From: Cymodocea nodosa | Taxonomy: Eukaryota; Streptophyta; Magnoliopsida; Alismatales; Cymodoceaceae | NCBI GenBank assembly: GCA_036874045.1 | Contig: CM072335.1 | Span: forward strand, 392,001 to 456,000 | Direction of reading: 5' to 3' | Length of the DNA stretch: 64,000 bases | Made by a program: the position numbers and the translations under genes | Notes under the pieces: model-generated | The model's database searches: none | Told to the model about the DNA's origin: nothing | Seen by the model: only the letters and a program-made list of their open reading frames with translations | In this document: in pieces, positions 54,037-64,000 of the stretch | Numbering within the stretch: position 1 is the first letter of the stretch | How the letters are laid out: each line of letters starts with the position of its first letter

Positions 54037-57000
54037 ATGCCAGAGCTGCGAAGTGGAGCCCGGCAGGCACGTTTGAGGTCCAAAAGACTTGATGATATTC
54101 CACCCCTACCTCCGACTTTCGAACAAGCTGAGAACCAGGTACAACCAGCTCAACCGGCTCCTGTCAGAGCAGGGAGACGGGGAGGTGCAGGAAGAGGAAG
54201 AGGGAGAGCTGCTGGAGGAAGAGGATCTGGTGCACCTGTTAGGCCAACTGTTGCAGGGAGAGGCCGAGGTGCCAGATTGGCTGACCTAAACACAGATCAG
54301 CCTTGTGATAATCTGCCTGTTCCTGCTGTTGGAGTTGCTCAACAGCCCATTGCAAACCAGGGAGCAGAGGGTAGAGCTGACAAGGGTGTGGCAATGGATA
54401 ATGGTAGCGCCGATAAGTTGTTGGGAGCAGATGATGAAACAACTGCAGCTCCTGTCCCTGAAAGGGTATAAATCACACTGAATCCTCGTATTTGGTACTC
54501 TCAACAAAAGCCAAGAGGCTGTGGGATGTTTTATTTCTCGGTGTTATTTTTGGGAATCTTGTGGCACAAATTTTGTAGTTCTAACTGGTTGCCTGCTACA
54601 CCCCCCACCACACACACACAATGTGTAGTTCAATTAGGATCTAATTGTTCCACGAACAAAGAAGCTGTTTCATAAGATTCAAACATAGGACTTCTAATTA
54701 ACAATGGAATAGCTTTACAATTTTTTTGGTTGGAACAGGCTACTGTTATGCTCATACTATCCATGATTTTCAATGCTAATATTGTGATTCAATGTTATCA
54801 TTCATGAAAGAATTGCTAATATACAGAAAATATCATGTAAATTGTAGGTGCTTTTATTTTGTAGCTTAGCATATGTACTGTGTGGTATAATAATTTTATC
54901 ATATGATCGTACATAAAATCACAGCTTCCATCATTACCATGAGTCCAATGCATCCCGAAATCAATTCTTCTGGCAAATTTCACATGTTTTATTTATCATT
55001 CCTAGAGTCTTTTTGGAAAGGCCTTCTTTGCTGTAACTACTGAGTGTTGTTTTTTAAATATATTCCACCAAGTACGTAGGACTCCTAGGAAGAATAATCC
55101 ATTTACAATCAAGCTAGTTTCTATCTCACATGATCACCACTGCTCATGTCATTCATATGCATGAACTGTATCTTCAGGAAGGGGATGCTGATTTTACTTG
55201 TCTACTGCATCTACAGCAATGTTTAATCCGTTATTGATCAATTACAGTCCTTTAGGATTTTTGCCTGTTTGCAATAAGTATTCATGAAGTAATTTTTTTT
55301 TTGAAAAGGGTGGATATTGTTAATAAAAGTCATTGACATACATCCAAAGAAGAGAAAGGAAATGGTTTATCAATGTAATAACCAAGTGACAGCTCTTATT
55401 TGTTCTTGTAGGTACAAGTTGGCAATTCTCCTGTATATAAGATTGAGAGAAAACTTGGAAAAGGTGGTTTTGGTCAAGTTTATGTAGGCAGGAGGTTATC
55501 TGGTGGAACAGAACGAATTGGGCCAGATGCTTTTGAGGTACTGCCTAATATTCATTTACTAAAATGTAAAAACGAAAGACAGTTTTTGGCATTTCATTGT
55601 ATTTCATAATTGGCTCCAGGTTGCATTGAAGTTTGAACATCGAAACAGTAAAGGATGCAGTTATGGCCCTCCTTATGAATGGCAGGTCTACAAGTAAGTT
55701 TTCTTTATCAAGTTTTTAAACCTGCACTTTCTTCTTCTGATCTGCATTGTATATCTGACTTTATAACATAATGTCAAAAAAGCACTCTCAATGGCTGTTA
55801 TGGAATACCGTGGGTTCACTACAAAGGTCGTCAAGGGGACTACTACATCCTGGTGAGGAACACCTTGCTGATCTATGCATACAAATTGATATTGTTGCAT
55901 TCGTGTAAACCTTACACTATTTTTAGGTAATGGACATGCTTGGACCAAGTTTGTGGGATGTTTGGAACTCTGTAAACCAAGCGTAAGAAACGTGAATTTT
56001 CTTCTTTTTTGTAAGAAAAACTTTTATTGCTAAATTCTGATTTTGGATTTTTTCCTCAAATAGCATGTCACCAAGTATGGTAGCTTGCATTGCTGTGGAG
56101 GCTGTTTCTATTCTCGAGAAGCTTCACATGAAAGGGTGTTTACTCTGTTCTGTGTTGATTACATCAGATGGTATAATTTGTTTATGTTACTCGATAAATG
56201 TTGCTGATTTAGATATCTATTTTATAGGTTTGTGCATGGTGATGTTAAGCCAGAGAACTTCTTGCTTGGCCAACCTGGAACGGTTGATGAAAAAAAGCTT
56301 TTTCTTATAGACCTTGGTTTGGGTATTCATCTTTTCTCTTCAGATAGTCTTTTATTTCGGCTACCAATTTTAGCATTAGTTGATTCGTGCTTCTTTCAGT
56401 TGCATCTATCACAGAATGTATTGTTTTCTACTTGTGACAATCTCTCTAGATGATATGCTTGTTATGCAACTGTTACTGAAATAATACCACTAATTTTTGC
56501 AGCATCGAAATGGAAGGATATATCATCAGGTCAACATGTTGACTATGACCAACGGCCAGATATATTCAGGTTTTCTGTGTTCTTATCTTCACCTAAGGTA
56601 TATTGCCTTCACTGCTCTGACATTCCTTATCATTTTATATCAGGGGAACTATAAGGTATGCAAGTGTACATGCACATTTGGGTCGAACAGGTAGCAGGAG
56701 AGATGATCTTGAGTCATTGGCTTATACATTGATATTCCTCATAAAAGGGCGATTACCTTGGCAAGGGTATCAGGTATCCAACCATAACAATCTTTCTCTT
56801 GCTGTTCATCTTTTTGAATCTGATGGATTCAATATATTACATACTTTCTGCATGGTAATGCAGGGGGATAACAAGAGTTTTCTTGTTTGTAAGAAGAAGA
56901 TGGCTACTTCACCAGAAATGTTGTGCTGTTTTTGTCCTCCTCCATTCAAGCAATTCCTTGAAGTTGTAACAAATATGAAATTTGATGAAGAGCCAAACTA

Positions 57001-59962
57001 TGCCAAGCTTATTTCTCTCTTTGACAATTTGATTGAGCCAAGCACACCCTTGAGACCCATCAGGATTGATGGGGCTCTAAAGGTTGTACGAGCATCACAG
57101 AGTTTTGATTTTCAACAAACAAGAACTTCATCCTTGTGAATTGGTTTATGAGATTTTGTCTGATCCACTTCCCTGTTGTCCTTTAAATTATTAGGTTGGG
57201 CAGAAACGGGGCAGGGTGGTGGTAAATCTCGAAGAAGATGAACAGCCCAGGAAGAAAGTACGACTAGGAAGCCCTGCAACCCAATGGATATCTGTATACA
57301 ACGCAAGGAGGCCCATGAAACAAAGGTACTGAATTCTCTAGGTCCATGTTATTTATTTTTGGAGCTTCAATTATGCGTGACCATCAAGAATAAATACCAT
57401 GTAAGAAGTCTGTTTGGCTTCTTTTGCTTGAATGCTTTATCATCATGACCATTTGTGTGACCATCAATTTTACCTTTCATCAATTATTTCTGTCTTCATT
57501 AGCACGAGCCATGCATAACCATTCAAGCGTGTTCACAGTGGTTCATTTTGTATTCATGCACTCAACAGGTTTTAGATAATTTTTCAGTCTTGTTATTGTC
57601 ATGGTAGTAGGTTTGACAAATGTTTATGATCCTTAGTTCAGTGCCCTTCTCTTAAAACAATGCAATAGTTTATACTTGTGATTTAGAACAGGTTGTTGCA
57701 TATTACTTACCTTGAGGGTCCCGTGTTTTTACATCAAAACAAGCAATTTTCTTGAAGTGTTTTTTTTCCTAACATGGATCTCCAATCTTGTTGCTTTTAA
57801 ATGCATCTGATAAGATTCCTTAATTTCCTACTGCTAATGGAATGATAATCTTTTGTCAATGCAATTTTCCTTGTGGGTAGACTTGATCAGCTTACTTATG
57901 ATCTCTAGATTCGTTAGAAGCATGCATGAAAATGATTTATTAGGTTTCCTTGGCTAAAGGTTAAGCTAATATTTTGTGGCCATTTGTCATCCATAGTTTA
58001 ACATTAGTAGGAATGATTGCTTTTTTATGAATTTCCTTTCTATCTTTTTTTTTTATTATGTTTACCACTAAGTTGTGTCTAATCGATTACATTTTTTTTC
58101 CTTGCATGCTTTGATCTTTAGGTATCATTATAACGTTGCAGATGCAAGGATCCCTCAGCACGTAGAAAAAGGAAGAGAAGATGGCTTGTTTATTAGTTGT
58201 GTTGCCTCTTCTGTCAATCTGTGGGCGCTCATCATGGATGCAGGAACGGGTTTTTGTAACCAGGTTTATGACTTGTCACCTGTTTTCTTACATAAGGTAT
58301 GTTATCCTTAACTTTGTTCTGTTTTTGTTCCAAGCTTTTAATGTATGAATGCCGATAACTTGATTATTTCAAACTACGACCTATGGTAGGATTGGATTAT
58401 GGAGCAGTGGGAGAAGAATTTTTACATCAGTGCAATTGCTGGTGCAAGTAATGGAAGCTCCTTGGTTGTTATGTCCAAAGGTCTGTGTTGAACATTCAAA
58501 ATCCAGAGTACTTTTATATTATCTACTTCATCCTGGAATTTTTTCTGTTATGAAATTGGTTTCACTTGCCTTTTTTTGTTGTCATGCATTGGTCAGGAGA
58601 CTGTAGTGTTGACAGTCAAAGACACTGCATATCAATGCATGTCTCAGAGTGGTAGTTCCAGCATATTTTGTTTATTTTTGGACGTGATCATCATTACAAA
58701 TAAAATCATCCAGCCATTCACTGAGATTTTCTTTCTTAATTATTGATTTCAATTTGTCTTTCTGCCCTTGATTTGTAAAGAAGGTTTTACTTTCCTTTTC
58801 TTACCGCACAGGGACCACCTATACTCAACAATCATATAAAGTAAGCGAATCATTTCCCTTTAAATGGATTAATAAAAAATGGAAAGAAGGTTTTCATGTT
58901 ACATCCATGACCACAGCTGGTAGCCGTTGGGGGGTGGTCATGTCCAGAAATTCTGGCTATTCAGACCAGGTATATTCATTTTTCTCTATTTGCATTGCAT
59001 TTGCGTTGTTACATGGGTGCAATATTGTTCTCCGTGCGTGTTTTTATTTGGTTTATGGCTAACTAATAAAACTTCTGAATGTAGCATGTTTTTATTGAGT
59101 TTACAGATGATAAAACTCCTGTGTGTAGAAAAATATGATCTGAAAAAAATGACTTGTGCACATTTTCTGTTTGGTAAAACTCATGAATGTTTTTGTTTAA
59201 TTGCAAAGTTAGGTAACTCATTTTCTGACTAAGATTGGTGAATCTTCCCATTGATGCAGGTAGTTGAGCTAGATTTCCTCTATCCAAGCGAAGGAATCCA
59301 CAGGAGATGGGAGAGTGGCTACAGGATAACTGCTACTGCAGCTACACCAGATCAAGCGGCCTTTATATTGAGCATACCTAAACGGAAATTGATGGATGAG
59401 ACACAGGAGACCCTGCGCACTTCTGCCTTTCCTAGCAACCACGTAAAGGTATGCAATGTTGATCAAGTTGCCTTTTTTTGCTTATACATTTGACACAAAA
59501 ATGTCAGTATTTGAAGCTGATTTGAGTACTTGTTCCATTTGAAGTGTGATGCCTTATTACTAAATTATATGCGTATATAGAACTAATTTAATTGTTTATG
59601 TTAAGAGAATAATATGTTTGGGTTGTTTGTGTATTGTGGATTTAGTCTCACATTGGTTATGTTTATCTCTTTTATGTAGCCTTTATATATAGAGGAATGT
59701 GTCATTTCATTTCTACCTATTTCTTGTATTCTCATATGATACTAAAACTTGGGTTTTGAGAATCTAAAAAGTGATAGATTTTTGTAGGGAGGAGGGAAAC
59801 CTTAACCACTGCCCTTCCTCCCAACCACCACTGTTGATGAATCTTGTTGAGGCCAGCACCATTAGTGCTGCTAGTCTCTATCTAGCTATTCAAGCCACAT
59901 CCTGTTCCCAACCACCACCACCCCCATCCTCTATTGACAGCACTACCGTCTGAACTTCTCTT

Positions 59963-60007
<45 letters not shown>

Positions 60008-61432
60008 CATTAGGAGTTTTGGCCATGTTTAACATTTCTATCAGTTGTCTATCTCTCCTTTCTCTCTACCCAATTGCTTAGGCCTCCCTCCTGGTTCCAT
60101 GTACATCTTCCCCTTGTCCTCCCAACCACCATCATCATTAGCAGTTGTCTGGGTTGCCACCACTGGTTGAAATCACCCTCCTGGATTGTTCACTCCTCTC
60201 TCTCCTATGTCAAGACCACTTTTCTTGCCATTGGCTCTTGTCCACCTCTTCTTTGTGTATTGTAGGTGAAGCTCAGTAGAAGAATCTAATCCAAAACTTT
60301 GACAATGGCTAGCACCATCATCATTGACATCGATCTCTGAAGTGGTTTTGCTTGGCAATTGGCATATTTCAAAGATGGCAAGTTCCAGTCATACTCCCTG
60401 AAGCGAAAGAGCTCGCTATCTTCTTCGTCTCCACTGATCCCGTGCACTCCACCACCCACTCCTCTCCATACCCAACCGTTGACGTGAGTATTTGAAGGTT
60501 GTGGATAAGTGTAAAGGGGAGCTCTGAGGATTCATTGTCCAGACAAACCGTGCTCCAATATTGCTCTGCATTGTGTGGCACTCTGCAAGGACTTACGTGA
60601 AGACCAAAGGACTCCGTGAGCAACTAGCATTGTAACCTATTAGGATTTTTTGGTGGGGAGAGGAGAAATGTGGAAGGGAGGGAGAGGATGGAGTGTAGGA
60701 CGAGACATGGTGAGTTTGAGAAAAAAGAGAGTAAAACATGGAGAAGAGAGAGAGAGAAGATAAAAAGAAAAAGTTGAGAGAAAAAAAGAACAAAAGAACA
60801 AAAATAAGGCTTTATATATAAAGATTACACTAGATGAACTAACATAAGTAATGTGGGACTAACCCACACACAACACAACCTTAATAATATAAGATACCAA
60901 TTTGAACCATAATCTCACCACATGGGGTTGGCTACATGAATCATACCTAACCTCTTTTTTGTTATGATTCCTAAGCAAGTAATTTTAAGACTTTTAAAAT
61001 TTTTTTTTTTTCTATACTAATTAAATCTCCTCTCTTAACTGATGCATTTTTTCTGGTTTCCCTAACCAAACCATTTAAGTAGATTTTCTCTCATGTTATC
61101 TTCAATTATTACAATTTCCATTCTATTCATATAACAAAATTAGCATATCCTTATATTAACATAACCTTAATAATACATCCTAACCAAAACGAAACACTAT
61201 AGGTTGTTCCAAGGTGTATAAAAATCATAATCGTTTTCCTTTTAAAACTTTCTAAGTGATGAGAGGGGAGACCTTCTAAGCTTCCAGAACCAAGTAATCA
61301 CTCTCGATATGTTAAATGGGTCATGGCTTTTTTTAGGATGTAAGTGGCGATTGACATGCCTTGTTTTTGCAGGAAAAATGGGCCAAAAACCTTTACATCG
61401 CATCTATTTGCTATGGTCGGACTGTATGTTGA
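54037..61432 (+). CDS. MUT9-like / casein kinase 1-related protein kinase (MLK/PPK; EL1-HD16-like)
   Basis: Exons: 54037-54465, 55412-55537, 55620-55693, 55783-55852, 55927-55982, 56064-56135, 56228-56322, 56503-56569, 56644-56773, 56864-57082, 57195-57325, 58122-58296, 58390-58480, 58812-58969, 59260-59448 and 61373-61432, 713 aa in frame. The start [20 protein letters not shown] is the family N-terminus, followed by a Gly/Arg-rich disordered part. The kinase has GKGGFGQV (159-166), VALKFEH (K189), HGDVKPENF (D281) and LIDLGLASKW, with DLG for DFG and HGD for HRD, as in this branch. A C-terminal plant-specific domain ends [19 protein letters not shown]. Arabidopsis MLKs phosphorylate histone H3 Thr3 and circadian/photoreceptor proteins; rice EL1/HD16 acts on SLR1 and Ghd7. 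Likely nuclear. The last exon is separated by a 1.9 kb intron carrying an insertion. Confidence 0.93.
59619..60885. mobile_element. Inverted-repeat insertion in the last intron of the MLK gene
   Basis: The left ~85 bp (from 59619) and the reverse complement of the right ~85 bp (to 60885) align: GGTTGT..TGTGT, TTAGTC.CACATT, CTTATGTT/GTTATGTT and CTTTATATATA. The ~1.27 kb between holds a (TC)n run (59965-60005) and no recognised coding domain. It could be a foldback transposon or two opposed LTR-like repeats. Confidence 0.55.
59965..60005 (+). repeat. (TC)n microsatellite
   Basis: About 20 TC units inside the inverted-repeat insertion. Confidence 0.9.
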
Positions 61433-63300
61433 TTGTCTCAGCTACTGGCGACCTTTTCGGCTAGGTGAGAAGCTATGGAAAATATTTGATTTTCACAATT
61501 ATATGAGCTTTTTATCGCCTTCCCTATTCCTTACGTAAGGTTCAGTCAAAGTGCTGTTGGTTTTGACAGCCTTACGTTGTAGAGTTACTGAAAGGGAATA
61601 AGAGGAGGTAAGAAAGGAAAGAAAATGCCAGCCCCTTATTCCTATTTATGCGTCTCTGTAGAAATACCACCAAAGCTTTTCTTTCTCATTTCATCCCATA
61701 GTAGTGCTATGAAGAGGTGCTTTAAGCATGTGCAATATGGGTTTCTTTTTTGAAAGGAAGAAAACCGGCGGAGGTTTCTTCCGTGCAGGGTATCTTAACC
61801 CGTCCTTTTAACAGGATTGGCTGTGTAAGGCATTGTCGTTTGAACATTTATCTTCAACAGATTGTTGGTGTACAGATGATTAGCTCTTCAAATGACAATC
61901 CGTTCTCTTTACGAGCGTAGACCGCATCTAAGCCATCTCAGGTTGAGCATACCGCTCCTCCCTGCCCGTATCAATTATAACCTGATTTGTGGTTCTGATG
62001 GCACATCAGGTGTACAATTACCATGAAAGAATATAAAGTAAACATCAACTATTAACAATGGCAGCATTATAACGTGTGGTATTTCTAGGTATTCACACGG
62101 GAAACATATATGCTATAGATGTTTGGGTGTGTGACTTCCTTGACATAGCTACATATTTTTTCGGTTAAATGATAGGACCACATTAGGGTACTTATTTCAA
62201 AAAAATCGAGTTATAATAAACCTTTTAAACTAGTAATGGTGTAGCTCATTTGGTAAATTTAAGTAATGCGGTATGGTAATAAAATAGTTGGCGTTAGATG
62301 TGTACGCGTTTCATTCAAAGGTTTTTAACAAGATCATTTCACTCATCGTTCATTAAAATTTACGAAATTCGGTAAGTAATGCTTGCACTCGACGGTATCT
62401 CAATGATCTTTTTTCATTATAAAAAAAGATGAATGGCAGACTTAACTTGGGTAGGGCGGGACGTTGATATTTCCTGAATTCATTACGGGCAGTGTGCATG
62501 ATAATTTCTCGTTTTATTGAGGAAATAATTTAGAATCGAAATCATATGACATTATTATGTAATCATTTATTAAAAAAATTGTGTACAAAGCTAATTCAAT
62601 CTCGATCTTGATCTACTAAACAAAAATTTTAGAAAGATTTAGACATTTACCTACTAGCAAAATGCTCTTTATTAAATGACATCTAAATGATCATGTAAGA
62701 GAGAAAAATAAAAAATATAAAAGAAACCATAAAAATTTGTTATTTTCATAAAAACTGATACTTTTTACAATGCAAAATGCTAGATTGTAAAACATAACAA
62801 TATGCAAAAGGTCATTGTTGTAAAGATGTAAATACTTTCATAAATAAGTGGTGATATTATAAGGGAAAAGCTTAAAAATGAATATTACAAATAGATTAAG
62901 AGTTGTATCAGTTGAAGGATAAAGGAAAATTAATTTAAGTGATTTGATCATATCCTCAAAAAGCTAAGGTGTATACCATTTGAGAGAGGAAAATTAACTA
63001 GTATAGAAGAAACTCAAAATAGAAGAAAGACTAAAGACTAAAGCTACTTAGTTAAAAATTGTAAACAAAAAAAATTATGTACTTTATGGAAGAAATAATA
63101 TTTAATGCTTAATATCTTTACAATATTATTCTAACATTAATCACCAAGGGAGAGAGCTAAAAGAACCCCAACTCCAATCACACCTTTCGGCTCCCATTCA
63201 AGATAAGGAACAAATGAAAAAGAAACTACTTCGGAAGTTCATGACTGATTTTAAAGTAGCAAGAAAAGGAAGAAATGGAAGCTTCAAACAAAAAAGAAGC
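61433..63300. other. Intergenic; possible decayed SINE head at 62238-62330
   Basis: MLK 3' UTR for the first few hundred bases, then AT-rich spacer. At 62241-62262 GGTGTAGCTCATTTGGTAAA fits a tRNA-type A box. A weak B-box-like GTTTCATTC follows about 65 bp on. This could be a SINE remnant, but no poly(A)/TSD was identified. Confidence 0.35.
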
Positions 63301-63314
63301 TTTTCTATCACATA

Positions 63315-63486
63315 CATTCTAAATTTAACCACCTTCTAGCTTTTATTTCATCCTTGATTGGTGCATCTCTTCTTATATTCCAAATTAACAATTTTATCAC
63401 TACTCATCCATATTAGCATTCACATCTCAACTACACTATACAGATGTTCATGTTTAACAATCCAACATTTTGCACTATAAAGTATA
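63315..63486 (-). mobile_element. LINE (L1-type) reverse-transcriptase C-terminal remnant
   Basis: Minus-strand translation across one frameshift and a stop gives ILYSAKCWIVKHEHLYSVVE, then M.MLIWM and IRRDAPIKDEIKARRWLN. This is the order of the plant LINE pol tail (A-M-L-Y-G-x-E-C-W-x-V-K ... M-R-M-L-R-W-M ... G-V-A-P-I ... R-L-R-W-F). It is clearly inactive. Adjacent sequence on either side may belong to the same element but is too decayed to call. Confidence 0.75.
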
Positions 63487-64000
63487 GTTATTAAATAAAT
63501 CCTTAGGATTTGAAATTTAGATATTTGGCATGTATAACAAGTAAAAATGGAAAAATTAATAGCATAGTTGATCATCAAAAAGTTTATCAGAATATCTACA
63601 CTATGTATCTTTAATTTTGCTAACTTTTACCAAGACTATTGTACTGTTTTACAAATATTTAATCTCGTTTCTCTTGCCATAATCATCTTATAAATACCGT
63701 TTACACCTTGTTTCGTGTTCAAACATACTCAAAAGAAAGAAATGGAAAAATCCATTCCAACTAACATTGTGAATTAGACCAACAAGATTCAAAAATTAGT
63801 AGCATAATGAAATAGCAAGTAATGTCCTGCTACTATATTAAGTTGGGAACATAAATCATTTCATTCCATGGTTTTCACTTATTCTTACCCATCATTAAAT
63901 TTTCCAGTAAATAATTTAGTAATAACTTTTCATTAGATTATGTAAATTTAAATCTTCACTCTTTCGAACCAAGTAATTTTTTATCTTCCTAAAACACCAT
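63487..64000. other. AT-rich sequence to the window end, no gene seen
   Basis: May include more upstream parts of the LINE remnant on the minus strand. No frame or motif is strong enough to annotate. Confidence 0.4.

Noticed and set aside
60905-61240. Possible SINE/LINE 3' tail (CCACATGGGGTTGGCTACAT)
   Set aside because: The phrase is reminiscent of dispersed plant retroelement tails, but I could not define ends or a family, so it is not annotated.

Overview
This window is nuclear DNA of a flowering plant. Genes have many GT-AG introns and AT-rich spacers, and the content is plant-specific (PsbO, a thylakoid NDH subunit, a cationic amino acid transporter, an MCTP, a MUT9-like kinase, a YTH-domain ECT protein). 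The third-codon-position GC richness of psbO and the MCTP gene, next to AT-rich multi-exon neighbours, fits a monocot and probably not a grass; this is an inference from composition only.

Layout. 0-5.3 kb: a small intronless gene of unknown function on the minus strand, then an AT-rich block of decayed transposons (a ~1 kb element with a TAA target duplication and a Copia RNase H remnant). 5.7-12.9 kb: a 14-exon vacuolar cationic amino acid transporter (CAT2/3/4 type) with a Copia remnant in intron 8. 14.7-20.1 kb: a GC-rich island with psbO, preceded by a G-box/GATA-type promoter cluster, and a C2-domain/transmembrane protein (MCTP). 21.5-26.7 kb (minus): an SRPK-type SR-protein kinase whose third intron is filled with repeats. 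29.5-36.7 kb: a divergent pair of probable chloroplast-protein genes, PnsB2 (minus) and a NusB-domain protein (plus). 37.6-38.4 kb: a telo-box promoter followed by two C/D-box snoRNA genes whose guides match 25S rRNA stretches. 38.6-41.3 kb: nested repeats, including a ~1.1 kb solo LTR. 42.3 kb: tRNA-Glu(UUC). 44.4-48.3 kb (minus): a YTH-domain m6A reader (ECT) with two apparent GC-AG introns. 50.2-51.2 kb: a second copy of the TAA-flanked element. 52.8-61.4 kb: a MUT9-like (casein-kinase-1-related) kinase with an inverted-repeat insertion in its last intron. 61.4-64 kb: AT-rich intergenic DNA with a LINE reverse-transcriptase remnant.

Genes are independent units, as expected in a plant. Shared themes are photosynthesis and plastid function (psbO, PnsB2, NusB-domain protein) and RNA biology (snoRNAs, SRPK, YTH reader). 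The observations most worth following up are the snoRNA pair, the GC-AG introns of the YTH gene, and two short introns that keep the reading frame open (87 nt in the YTH gene, 90 nt in the NusB-domain gene). All exon boundaries were read by eye from splice consensus, reading phase and recalled family sequences; no alignment or expression data were available.
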